Shown in pieces: positions 1-7,998 of a stretch of DNA of 33,031 nucleotides (its first letter is position 1; each line of letters opens with the position of its first letter). This DNA is from Ignavibacteriaceae bacterium. GTDB taxonomy: Bacteria > Bacteroidota > Ignavibacteria > Ignavibacteriales > Ignavibacteriaceae. Under the pieces are notes generated by a model. That model did not search any database. It worked only from the letters and a program-made list of their open reading frames with translations, and had not been told where the DNA came from. The stretch spans positions 1 through 33,031 of the forward strand of contig JABWCA010000014.1 in the NCBI GenBank assembly GCA_013359345.1, in the 5' to 3' direction. The position numbers and the translations under genes were made by a program.

Positions 1-765
<765 letters not shown>

Positions 766-769
766 TGCA

Positions 770-1183
770 ATGAAGGAGTTTACGCTTGAAATTCTGACCC
801 CGTCAAAAAAGTTCTTCTCCGGACCGGTTACTTCAATAACTGTTCCCGGTACAAAAGGCGAGTTTCAGGTTCTTTATAATCACGCCCCGATCATCTCGAC
901 TCTTGATATCGGTAAAATTAAAATTACAGATACCGAGGGCAAAGAGCAGATATATGCCGATGGCGGAGGAGTGATTGAAGTGCAGCATAATAAAGTGCTG
1001 CTTCTTGTCAACTCAATAGAAAACGTAAGTGATATTGATGCCGCGAGAGCTAAAAAATCGCTTGAACGGGCAAAAGAAAGACTTGCCGCCAAAAAAGAAC
1101 AGATCGATTTTCAACGTGCTGAACTCTCCCTCAGGAGGGCGGTAAACAGGTTGAAACTCACGGGTTCTTATCATAATAATTAA
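770..1183 (+). CDS. atpC: ATP synthase F1 epsilon subunit
   Basis: A 137-residue epsilon subunit, the small central-stalk protein that couples rotation to catalysis and can inhibit ATP hydrolysis. The N-terminal beta-sandwich is clear (LEILTPSKKFFSG, VPGTKGEFQVLYNHAP with the LxxHAP-type motif). The last 50 residues form the two-helix domain (AARAKKSLERAKERLAA, RAELSLRRAVNRLKL). The start at 770 was chosen because upstream in-frame codons lie inside atpD and would add a non-homologous 39-residue tail; MKEFTLEILTP is where family members begin. It starts 4 bp after the atpD stop and ends just before an intrinsic terminator, so it is the last gene of its operon. No strong Shine-Dalgarno is seen; coupling to atpD is likely. 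Confidence 0.95.
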   Translation: MKEFTLEILTPSKKFFSGPVTSITVPGTKGEFQVLYNHAPIISTLDIGKIKITDTEGKEQIYADGGGVIEVQHNKVLLLVNSIENVSDIDAARAKKSLERAKERLAAKKEQIDFQRAELSLRRAVNRLKLTGSYHNN

Positions 1184-1191
1184 AGCTCAGA

Positions 1192-1214
1192 GGCTGTCCC
1201 AAAGACAGCCTTTT
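1192..1214 (+). terminator. Intrinsic terminator after atpC
   Basis: A perfect 7-bp stem (GGCTGTC at 1192-1198 and GACAGCC at 1204-1210) with a 5-nt loop, followed by four T. It starts 9 bp after the atpC stop codon, exactly where the ATP synthase operon should end. Confidence 0.85.
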
Positions 1215-1610
1215 CGCTTTCTGTCCTCATTACTTCAACGGATGCTGCATTCCGGTGCGGAAAAACCATTCAACTCTCTCCGGCAGAAAATAACAGATGC
1301 TCTTATATTCGTAAAAACTTCTTGCATGAAGTATGTTATTCAGGCGTTCTTTCCTGCTTCCGGCATAAGCCGCAAAGATCAGGGCCTGATAGCAGAGCCA
1401 TAATTTATCCGCAACCATCCTGAATATCTATTCATAACAATGCACATTACTGCACGCAGACACACAATCAGCCTCAGGCTGTTTCAGAATTGTGAAATGA
1501 TCAGGAAGATATATCAGAATCAGAATTTATTATGTTACAGGAAGTTTGCAGGCAGGGGGAGTAAAAAACAGGGAAATATAACCGGGTGAGATTAGAATCA
1601 GAATAAAAAT
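1215..1610. other. Intergenic stretch without a supported gene
   Basis: About 400 bp between the atpC terminator and the convergent LON-domain gene. A minus-strand frame of 62 codons (1230-1418) starts ATG with AGG directly against it, which is too close to serve as a ribosome site. Its translation, ending RTGMQHPLK, resembles no family I know. It could be a decayed gene fragment or chance. Positions 1470-1482 hold a short CAGCCT/AGGCTG dyad, and around 1598-1611 there is an A/T palindrome just after the LON gene stop. Nothing else stands out. Confidence 0.4.
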
Positions 1611-2270
1611 TTATTCCTCTTCTTCACGGTCCTGTTTGAATGTATCCTTGTTTATATATCCGTCATTTAATACTATCTGTCTTACGACCTCCCGATTATC
1701 CAGAAATCCGTTAATGTAATCCAGATGTTCAATCAGAAAGAAAAGGCGCTCACCTTCACTCTGAAGTATCAGCAGATCCTGCTGCTGTTTAAGTGTGAGT
1801 CCGCTTTTTTCTGCGAGTTTGTATGATTTCAGTTTGGCGGAGTTAAGATTATCCCAGAACTCATCTTCAAGTTTAATCTCGGCTTTTTTCACAATTTCTT
1901 CAAACTTGTGTCTTGCCTCGTCTTCAAGATCAGTAAACGCGGCAGATCCTATATCCTCGTAACCGTCTGCTTCGCCCATGAAGTAGCCGTCTTCGTGCTG
2001 CAGAATTGATCGGAGCACAAATCTTCTGGTTCCCTCAATCATTATATCGAATGATCCGTCCTCATTTGTTTTAACAATGCGGATCACTTTAACAAGAGAG
2101 CCTATTCTTGCCGGTTCGCTGTCTTTGACGGGAATAATTCCGAACTCCTGATCAAGAGTGCGCACAAAGGCAATCATCTTCTTATATCTTTCTTCAAATA
2201 TATGGAGCATATATTTAGCCGAAGGATACACAACGAGAGGGAGCGGAAAAAGGGGTACAATTTTACTCAT
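1611..2270 (-). CDS. LON substrate-binding-domain protein (no protease domain)
   Basis: A 219-residue stand-alone LON N-terminal domain protein. The start IVPLFPLPLVVYPSAKYMLHIFEERYKKM is the classic first strand-and-helix of the family, and the middle carries the GTRRFVLRSI segment. The C-terminal 100 residues are charged helices ending in an acidic tail (QDREEEE). There is no ATPase and no Ser-Lys protease dyad, so it is not Lon protease itself; such short proteins are widespread and their role is unclear (substrate or adaptor binding is an inference). The ATG at 2270 fits the family start. A TTG at 2288 in the same frame would add six residues. Unusually, the ATG follows directly on the eight-T tract of the superoxide dismutase terminator, leaving no ribosome site in the normal place. 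Confidence 0.85.
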   Translation of the reverse strand: MSKIVPLFPLPLVVYPSAKYMLHIFEERYKKMIAFVRTLDQEFGIIPVKDSEPARIGSLVKVIRIVKTNEDGSFDIMIEGTRRFVLRSILQHEDGYFMGEADGYEDIGSAAFTDLEDEARHKFEEIVKKAEIKLEDEFWDNLNSAKLKSYKLAEKSGLTLKQQQDLLILQSEGERLFFLIEHLDYINGFLDNREVVRQIVLNDGYINKDTFKQDREEEE

Positions 2271-2295
2271 AAAAAAAAGGGGAGACAAGCTCCCC
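2271..2295 (-). terminator. Intrinsic terminator after the superoxide dismutase gene, touching the next start codon
   Basis: On the minus strand: GGGGAG (2295-2290), loop CTTGT, CTCCCC (2284-2279), then eight T (2278-2271), directly followed by the ATG of the LON-domain gene at 2270. The stem is perfect and begins 7 nt after the sod stop codon. The left arm GGGGAG could itself serve as a ribosome site for a TTG at 2288. Confidence 0.85.
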
Positions 2296-2302
2296 GTAAA
2301 AG

Positions 2303-3034
2303 TTACTTGCTTTCAGTGAATCTTTTAGATACTTCGTCCCAATTGATTGTATTAAACCAGTTGGCTACGTATTCATTTCTTTTATTCTGGTATTTAAGAT
2401 AATATGCATGTTCCCAAACATCAATACCAAGAATTGGTGTTCCTTTTACATCGGCAACATCCATAAGGGGGTTATCCTGATTTGGTGTCGATGAAACAAC
2501 AAGTTTACCGCCCGAAACAACCAGCCATGCCCAGCCTGATCCGAATCTGGTCATTGCGGCATTTGAAAGTTTCTCTTTGAAATTATCAAAACTGTCAAAA
2601 GCAGCATTAATTGCATCAGCAAGAGCACCCTGAGGAGCGCCGCCGCCGGCAGGTTTCATAATCTTCCAGAAGAGATCATGGTTGTAATGTCCGCCGCCGT
2701 TGTTTCTTACCGCAGCAGGATATTTTGAGATATTTGCGAGAAGGTCGTGCATTGAAAGGCCTTCCATCTCTGTTCCGGCTATTGCATTATTCAGGTTATT
2801 TACATAAGCCTGATGATGTCTGCTGTGGTGTATTTCCATGGTCATCTTATCAATAAACGGCTCAAGGGAGTCATACTGATAAGGTAGCACTGTTAATTCG
2901 TATTTTGCCATCTTTATATTCCTTTCGTTAAAACCTGTTACTTTATTTATCATACCGGCGGCGGCTTCCGCTTTTGAAGCAGCCAGGCCGATGCCCAGCG
3001 CAGACAGTGAAGCTATAAATTTTCTCCTGTCCAC
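2303..3034 (-). CDS. Fe/Mn superoxide dismutase with N-terminal twin-arginine signal (second start at 2911)
   Basis: Converts superoxide to hydrogen peroxide and oxygen. From the GTG at 3034 the product is 243 residues and begins [20 protein letters not shown], a textbook twin-arginine (Tat) signal with an AEAAA-like end, then a short linker, then the enzyme. From the internal ATG at 2911 it is 202 residues, the normal family length, starting [19 protein letters not shown]. Both starts have good ribosome sites (GGAG 6 nt before the GTG; AAAGGA 8 nt before the ATG). Metal ligands are visible in [18 protein letters not shown] and DVWEHAYY. The GGGH and NQDNPLM neighbourhoods look more like manganese than iron enzymes, though metal cannot be settled by eye. 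The GTG lies 1 nt after the stop of the A-type carrier gene, so the long form is translationally coupled. Confidence 0.93.
   Translation of the reverse strand: MDRRKFIASLSALGIGLAASKAEAAAGMINKVTGFNERNIKMAKYELTVLPYQYDSLEPFIDKMTMEIHHSRHHQAYVNNLNNAIAGTEMEGLSMHDLLANISKYPAAVRNNGGGHYNHDLFWKIMKPAGGGAPQGALADAINAAFDSFDNFKEKLSNAAMTRFGSGWAWLVVSGGKLVVSSTPNQDNPLMDVADVKGTPILGIDVWEHAYYLKYQNKRNEYVANWFNTINWDEVSKRFTESK
2911..2925 (-). promoter_or_regulatory. Internal ribosome site and ATG for a cytosolic superoxide dismutase
   Basis: AAAGG at 2925-2921 on the minus strand lies 9 nt upstream of the ATG at 2911 (8 nt if the next A is counted). This start yields a protein that begins exactly where ordinary superoxide dismutases begin. 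Together with the GTG start at 3034 it suggests two products from one gene. Confidence 0.6.
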
Positions 3035-3044
3035 ATTAAACTCC
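3032..3044 (-). promoter_or_regulatory. Ribosome site that supports the GTG start of the Tat form
   Basis: GGAG (3044-3041) lies six bases before GTG (3034-3032) and overlaps the last codons and TAA stop of the upstream gene. It decides the start at 3034 over the earlier in-frame ATG at 3079, which would sit within the neighbour's coding sequence. Confidence 0.65.
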
Positions 3045-3389
3045 GAATGATGATCCGCACCCGCAGGTTTTGGCGGCATTAGGATTGTTGAAAGTAAATC
3101 CGCGGCCGTTTAATCCGTCTGTGAAATCGAGTTCTGTTCCCATAAGATAGAACAGGCTTTTAGCGTCAACAAATAATTTAACGCCATTATGCTCTATAAC
3201 GGAATCAGCCGGTTTGGGTTCTGCATCAAAACCAAGTGTATAGGTTAAACCGGAGCATCCGCCGCCTTTTACACCTACTCTGAGGCCATGGCTTTCAGGA
3301 ATGCTGTTTTCCTGTTTAAGTCTTACAATCTGTCTTGCGGCACTTTCAGTTACCTTAACTTCGGGTTCCATTATGCTTGTTTCTGACAT
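3036..3389 (-). CDS. A-type iron-sulfur carrier (HesB/IscA/ErpA family)
   Basis: A 117-residue A-type carrier that takes newly built [2Fe-2S] or [4Fe-4S] clusters to client proteins. The three family cysteines are all present: C45 in GGGCSGLTY, and C109 and C111 in the C-terminal TCGCGSSF. The N-terminal [11 protein letters not shown] is also typical. The ATG at 3389 has AGGAG 7 nt upstream. I cannot tell IscA, SufA and ErpA subtypes apart by eye, so no symbol is given. It lies downstream of a cysteine desulfurase and complex I, whose many Fe-S clusters are natural clients, and 1 nt upstream of the superoxide dismutase GTG start. Confidence 0.93.
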   Translation of the reverse strand: MSETSIMEPEVKVTESAARQIVRLKQENSIPESHGLRVGVKGGGCSGLTYTLGFDAEPKPADSVIEHNGVKLFVDAKSLFYLMGTELDFTDGLNGRGFTFNNPNAAKTCGCGSSFGV

Positions 3390-3439
3390 TTTTTTCTCCT
3401 GAAATAAAAAAACTTATCTTTTAAATTTAACTAATAAAC

Positions 3440-3727
3440 TTATAATTTCACGGTCAGTTCAGGATTATTGACCCTCCAGGAACGGTCATCAATTCTGATG
3501 AAAGTTGCTGATGCTTCAAGCCTTCTGATTATTTCTCCTGCCATTGCTTCCGCTTCAGTAAGGGTAATTTTAATATCATAATAGTTAAAGTATGATTTTA
3601 CGGCATGCTGAATATCTCTCAGAAACACATTTGAGGCATGATATACCGGATAATTGTTCTTCAGAAACTGAATGAACTTATCAGGCTCATTTTTCAGTCG
3701 GTTTACAATAGCTGATTTATTTTCCAT
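3440..3727 (-). CDS. Unknown small protein between cysteine desulfurase and Fe-S carrier
   Basis: A 95-residue protein I do not recognise. It is mostly helical, charged and without signal or membrane segments. It has no cysteine, so it is not itself a cluster ligand donor through thiols. A C-terminal stretch with IRIDDRSWRVNNPEL could be a short beta-hairpin, and the helix-then-hairpin order would be compatible with a small winged-helix or adaptor fold; that is only a guess. Its ATG overlaps the end of the cysteine desulfurase gene by 11 bp, and the A-type carrier follows 50 bp later. The tight placement is the best evidence that it is real and is co-made with Fe-S assembly genes. Confidence 0.75.
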   Translation of the reverse strand: MENKSAIVNRLKNEPDKFIQFLKNNYPVYHASNVFLRDIQHAVKSYFNYYDIKITLTEAEAMAGEIIRRLEASATFIRIDDRSWRVNNPELTVKL

Positions 3728-4874
3728 CTGATTTCTTTTTTCTCAGTTCCTTTATCTTTGCAGTAAGCTGCTTGCGGAGTTTCACTGCTTCTGATGTTGT
3801 GTTAAATCTTCCGATTCCAATCCTTATGCACGACTTTATCTGTTCTGGTGTAAGCCCTATCGATTTAAGGACATGGCTTGTTTTACCTGATGAACTTTTA
3901 CATGCTGCGGCTGATGATAATGCAAAATCTTTCAGCTCGGTTATAAGCGTGTCAGAATCAATCCCCTCAATCAGAAAGTTAAGATTGTTGGGTATTCTGT
4001 GATCGGGTGACCCATTGAGCTTTACTTCAGGGCACTTCTTCATCACTTCCATCAATTCATTCCTGCAAACATGATAAACTGCCATATCAAAGTCTCTTTC
4101 CGTATGGGCAATCTCACAGGCTTTACCTATACCAACAATCAAAGGCACCGGTAAAGTTCCTGCCCTTAAACCATCCTGCTGCCCGCCGCCCCTTAAAAGA
4201 GGTTCAATTTTAATGCTTTTGGAATTTATGAAAAGTGATCCTATCCCTTTCGGCCCGTAAAATTTATGTGCGGATAAAGATACCAGATCAGGGAGAGTGA
4301 ACTGGTTAAAGTCACTTGTTTTTCCATAGAGCTGGGTACAGTCTGAGTGGAAAACAGCTTTGTGAAAAGTGCATAATTCCCTGATCCTCAGAAGATCATG
4401 AGTCACCCCGATTTCATTATTTGCACCCATCAGCGTTACGAGTGAAGGTCTTTTATCTGCAAGCCTTTCTTCAAGTTCTGAATAATTCAGCATGCCAAGA
4501 CTGTCAATTGAAATGTATTCAATCTCAACACCAAGGCTTTCGAGGTATCTGCAGGTATCGAGTACAGCGGAGTGTTCAGAAGGGGAGGTTATGATTCGTC
4601 TGATACCGGTTGCGGTGATTGTTCCGGTCAGAGCCATATTGATGGATTCGGTTGCGCCTGAAGTATAAATTATTTTCGCACTCTGGTTCCCGATTGTGTC
4701 TCTGATTCTTCTTGTGGCAAGATTCACCGCTGCAGAGGCCTCAAACCCATACTTATTCCTTACGGAAGAAGGGTTGCCGTAGTGCTCCGTAAAATACGGC
4801 AGCATCTCCTCAACCACACGGGGATCTGTTTGGGTTGTGGAGTTATTGTCAAAATAAATTATGTTATAAGACAC
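3717..4874 (-). CDS. NifS/IscS-type cysteine desulfurase
   Basis: A 385-residue PLP enzyme that takes sulfur from cysteine as a persulfide for Fe-S cluster and other sulfur pathways. Visible features: IYFDNNSTT at the start, TSGATESIN phosphate loop, H101 in EHSAVL, D178 in FHSDCTQ, the PLP lysine K204 in SAHKFYGPKG, and the loop cysteine C325 in SSAAACKSSSG, with the following SHVL as in the NifS/IscS group. The start is a GTG at 4874 placed directly after the nuoN stop (TGAGTG), with no clear ribosome site, so coupling to nuoN translation is likely. It overlaps the next gene by 11 bp. No IscU or SufB/C/D is seen in the window, so its scaffold must be elsewhere. Confidence 0.93.
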   Translation of the reverse strand: MSYNIIYFDNNSTTQTDPRVVEEMLPYFTEHYGNPSSVRNKYGFEASAAVNLATRRIRDTIGNQSAKIIYTSGATESINMALTGTITATGIRRIITSPSEHSAVLDTCRYLESLGVEIEYISIDSLGMLNYSELEERLADKRPSLVTLMGANNEIGVTHDLLRIRELCTFHKAVFHSDCTQLYGKTSDFNQFTLPDLVSLSAHKFYGPKGIGSLFINSKSIKIEPLLRGGGQQDGLRAGTLPVPLIVGIGKACEIAHTERDFDMAVYHVCRNELMEVMKKCPEVKLNGSPDHRIPNNLNFLIEGIDSDTLITELKDFALSSAAACKSSSGKTSHVLKSIGLTPEQIKSCIRIGIGRFNTTSEAVKLRKQLTAKIKELRKKKSDGK

Positions 4875-6386
4875 TCAGTTGATACCAAGAATTTTACCAA
4901 AATTGCTGGAGAGATTTATAACCGGTGTGAACCACACACCGAAAATAATTACGGGAGTAACCAGCATTAAAAGTAAAATATAATAAATCATCGGTAAAGA
5001 AAAAACAGATTCGCTGATTTCTTTTTCCTCAGGCTGATACAGAGTTCTGAGCAGGTTAAAGTAATAGTAAATTGATATAACGGTATTGAGCAGAGCAATG
5101 AGCGCAATGACCAGATAACCGCTGTCAATGAGGTTGGTGAAAAGATAAAATTTCACGAAGAATCCCGCGGTAGGGGGGAGCCCTATTAATGACACGACAA
5201 ATATTACAAGAGATACCGCAGTTAAAGGATGTTTATAACCAAGGCCTTTGAAAGATGAAATCTCTTCGCTCTCAGAGTATCTTACAAGAATTGTCGAAGT
5301 TAAAAATGCCCCGATATTCATAATTGCATAGATTATGATATATGCAAGCAATGATGAAACTGATTCGGCATTTGAAATCAGAAGAGCGGATAATATAAAC
5401 CCAGCATGCGATATGCCGCTGTAAGCCAGAAGTCTCTTAATATTATTCTGCCTGAGTGCAGCTATATTACCGATAAACATTGATGAAATACTTAACACCA
5501 TTATAATGGCATCATAATTCAGGTTTGCCTTAATTGCCTGTGCCAGTGCAGCATCTGAGAACACCGGGAAAAATGTGTGAACTATCCTCGCAAAGATGCC
5601 GAATGCTGCAACTTTTGTGGTTACGGCAAACAGGGAGGTGACTGATATGGCAGAACCTTCAAATACATCGGGTGACCAGAAATGGAAAGGTGCGGAAGCC
5701 ATTTTGTATCCCATTCCCAGAACAACCATCAGGAATCCCGCCCCGAACAGCGCATAAGAGCCCTTGGTTTCAGTCAGAAAATCCCGTATCTCATTATACT
5801 GAAAAGTGCCCGCAGCACCCCAGATAAGCGAAATGCCGAAAAGCATTACCGCAGAGGCTGAAGCTCCGTAAAGAAAATATTTAATTGATGCTTCACTGCT
5901 TTTTTCAGATAATCTTATATAACCCGCAAGGACATAAGAAATCAGTGACATAAATTCGACTGTCACATAAGTGAGCAGCAAATCAACAGAAGTAACCGAG
6001 ATCATCATGGCAGGCAGAAATGAGACCAGAAGGATATATAACTGACCCTGTCTCATCTTTTCTGCGAGAAGTTCTTTATCAAGATAGGTCAGCAGAATGA
6101 CAACAAGGAAAGTGAACATAATCATTCCGCGGAGTATCAGTCCATAACCGTCATTAACAGCAATGACATAATCTGATCCGGTTGATATTTCACCCATCAT
6201 CCATCCTGATACCGAAATCAGTATTGTGATTGCCGCAATTAATCCTGCTGCAATCAGGGTGATGGCTCCTTTGACTTTATACTTTTTCTGCGAAAGATCT
6301 GTGAATAAAAGCGCAATCAGTATTCCCGTGAGTAAAATCTCAGGAAGATATACGAGAAAAAGCTCCTTGGTTGTATTGAGAATCAT
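4875..6386 (-). CDS. nuoN: NADH-quinone oxidoreductase subunit N
   Basis: A 503-residue antiporter-like membrane subunit of complex I, one of three that pump ions while quinone is reduced. About 14 hydrophobic segments are visible. The conserved glutamate lies in YVTVEFMSLISYVLAGY, and the pumping lysine in GMGYKMASAPFHFWSPDVFEG. Length is normal for NuoN (about 480-500). It begins 9 bp after the nuoM stop and is the last canonical nuo gene, with the cysteine desulfurase starting immediately after its stop codon. Confidence 0.95.
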   Translation of the reverse strand: MILNTTKELFLVYLPEILLTGILIALLFTDLSQKKYKVKGAITLIAAGLIAAITILISVSGWMMGEISTGSDYVIAVNDGYGLILRGMIMFTFLVVILLTYLDKELLAEKMRQGQLYILLVSFLPAMMISVTSVDLLLTYVTVEFMSLISYVLAGYIRLSEKSSEASIKYFLYGASASAVMLFGISLIWGAAGTFQYNEIRDFLTETKGSYALFGAGFLMVVLGMGYKMASAPFHFWSPDVFEGSAISVTSLFAVTTKVAAFGIFARIVHTFFPVFSDAALAQAIKANLNYDAIIMVLSISSMFIGNIAALRQNNIKRLLAYSGISHAGFILSALLISNAESVSSLLAYIIIYAIMNIGAFLTSTILVRYSESEEISSFKGLGYKHPLTAVSLVIFVVSLIGLPPTAGFFVKFYLFTNLIDSGYLVIALIALLNTVISIYYYFNLLRTLYQPEEKEISESVFSLPMIYYILLLMLVTPVIIFGVWFTPVINLSSNFGKILGIN

Positions 6387-6395
6387 CCCGGTACC

Positions 6396-7985
6396 TTATT
6401 TCACGAGGTTATAAAAGTTTAACAGAACACTCTGCAGCGAATTCATAGAGGGCGTTATCATATTCAGGATCGGTGAAGGATAGACGCCGAAGAAAATCAT
6501 CAGGAAAACCAGGGGAGTGAACATAATCCACTCGCGGAGCGTGAGATCTTTAAGCTCGCCCCATTTTTCATTAGTCTTTCCGAAGAAGACTCTTTTCATT
6601 GTCCACAGGAAATATGCAGCTCCCAGGAGCACACCAAGAAGGGCTATCAGGGCTAACATGCGTGTAACTTCGCTCTGGAATGCGCCCATGTATACAAGCA
6701 GTTCCGACACAAATGCGTTAAGTCCGGGAAGGCCGAAACTTGCGAAAAATGCTATTGTGGTGACTCCGGTGTATACCGGCATGACGTTTGCGAGTCCGCC
6801 AAAATCATTTACTCCTCTGAGGTGGGTACGGTCGTAGATTACACCCACAAGAAGGAAGAGAGATGCGGTGGTTATACCATGATTGAACATCTGGAATACT
6901 GCTCCGCTCATTCCGGTTGTATTCACTGCCGCAATTCCCAGCATGACATAACCCATGTGAGAGACAGAAGAATATGCAATGAGTTTTTTGATATCCTCCT
7001 GAGCCATTGCAGCAAGTGCGCCGTATATTATATTAATAACGCCGAACAGACCGGTAAACCACGCAAGCTGCACAGAGAATTCAGGGAAAAGGGGATACAC
7101 TATTCTCAGAATACCATAACCGCCGAGCTTAAGAAGAACACCAGCCAGAACTACGCTGATGGGTGTGGGTGCTTCAACGTGGGCATCGGGAAGCCATGTG
7201 TGGAACGGGAACACAGGAATTTTGATTGCAAAACCGATCATCAGGGCAATAAATGCAAAGTATCTCAGATTATGAGGGTTAAAGTAGGAGAGGAACCCGC
7301 CGTCTTTTATTCCGTTTTTAATGTTGCTCAGTTCAATAAGGTTAAATGTGAACACAGATCCGTTGCCGCTGCCTTCCCTGAAGCTGAGGTAAAGTCCTAT
7401 GAAAACAACCAGTATCAGAACAGATCCTACCAGCGTATAGATAAAGAACTTCATTGCCGAGTATTCTTTTCTGGGTCCGCCCCAGATACCTATCAGGAAG
7501 AACATTGGCAGAAGAACCAGTTCCCAGAAGATGTAGAACAGGAAAAGATCAAGGGAAACAAAAACACCCATCATGCCGGTGTTAAGCAAAAGCAGCAGAC
7601 TGAAAAAACCTTTGACAGATGTATTTATGCTCCATGAGGAGATTGTTGCCAGAAAAACTATCAGCGAGGTGAGGAAGATAAGCGGTGCGCTCAGCCCGTC
7701 AATGCCGAGAAAATAATCCACCTTGAAAGTGCCGACCCATGAAAGATTTTCAATATGAATCCATCTGAACTTTTCAACAAACTGAAAACTTTCATATGTG
7801 TTGAATCCTGCAGCCGAATAATTATAACCGTACCAGATGACTCCGGAGATAATAAGCTGCAATATTGTGACCGCAAGGGAAGTTACTTTTATTGCCGTGC
7901 CCTTTGAAGAGGGAATTAAAAGCACGATAACAACAAATAAAAGCGGTAAAAAAGTTATCAGCGTTAAAAGTGGTAATTCGTTCAT
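6396..7985 (-). CDS. nuoM: NADH-quinone oxidoreductase subunit M
   Basis: A 529-residue antiporter-like complex I subunit. Key membrane residues stand in the glutamate helix LFYIFWELVLLPMFFLIGIWG and in the lysine segment AIKIPVFPFHTWLPDAHVEAPTP, the strongest signature of NuoM. PISVVLAGVLLKLGGYG and the AMAQEDIKKLIAYSSVSHMG segment also match. It lies 13 bp after nuoL and 9 bp before nuoN. A 271-codon frame on the opposite strand (6822-7637) is only a shadow of this gene. Confidence 0.96.
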   Translation of the reverse strand: MNELPLLTLITFLPLLFVVIVLLIPSSKGTAIKVTSLAVTILQLIISGVIWYGYNYSAAGFNTYESFQFVEKFRWIHIENLSWVGTFKVDYFLGIDGLSAPLIFLTSLIVFLATISSWSINTSVKGFFSLLLLLNTGMMGVFVSLDLFLFYIFWELVLLPMFFLIGIWGGPRKEYSAMKFFIYTLVGSVLILVVFIGLYLSFREGSGNGSVFTFNLIELSNIKNGIKDGGFLSYFNPHNLRYFAFIALMIGFAIKIPVFPFHTWLPDAHVEAPTPISVVLAGVLLKLGGYGILRIVYPLFPEFSVQLAWFTGLFGVINIIYGALAAMAQEDIKKLIAYSSVSHMGYVMLGIAAVNTTGMSGAVFQMFNHGITTASLFLLVGVIYDRTHLRGVNDFGGLANVMPVYTGVTTIAFFASFGLPGLNAFVSELLVYMGAFQSEVTRMLALIALLGVLLGAAYFLWTMKRVFFGKTNEKWGELKDLTLREWIMFTPLVFLMIFFGVYPSPILNMITPSMNSLQSVLLNFYNLVK

Positions 7986-7998
7986 ATTATAAACTGGT

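Noticed and set aside
3035-3079. ATG at 3079 as start of superoxide dismutase
   Set aside because: It lies within the A-type carrier gene and would put 15 unrelated residues before the twin-arginine motif; GTG at 3034 has a ribosome site and places the RR near the N-terminus.
6822-7637. A 271-codon plus-strand frame opposite nuoM
   Set aside because: It lies wholly antisense to nuoM, its translation is Cys/His/Gln-rich without a domain, and it has no ribosome site; it is a shadow of the real gene.
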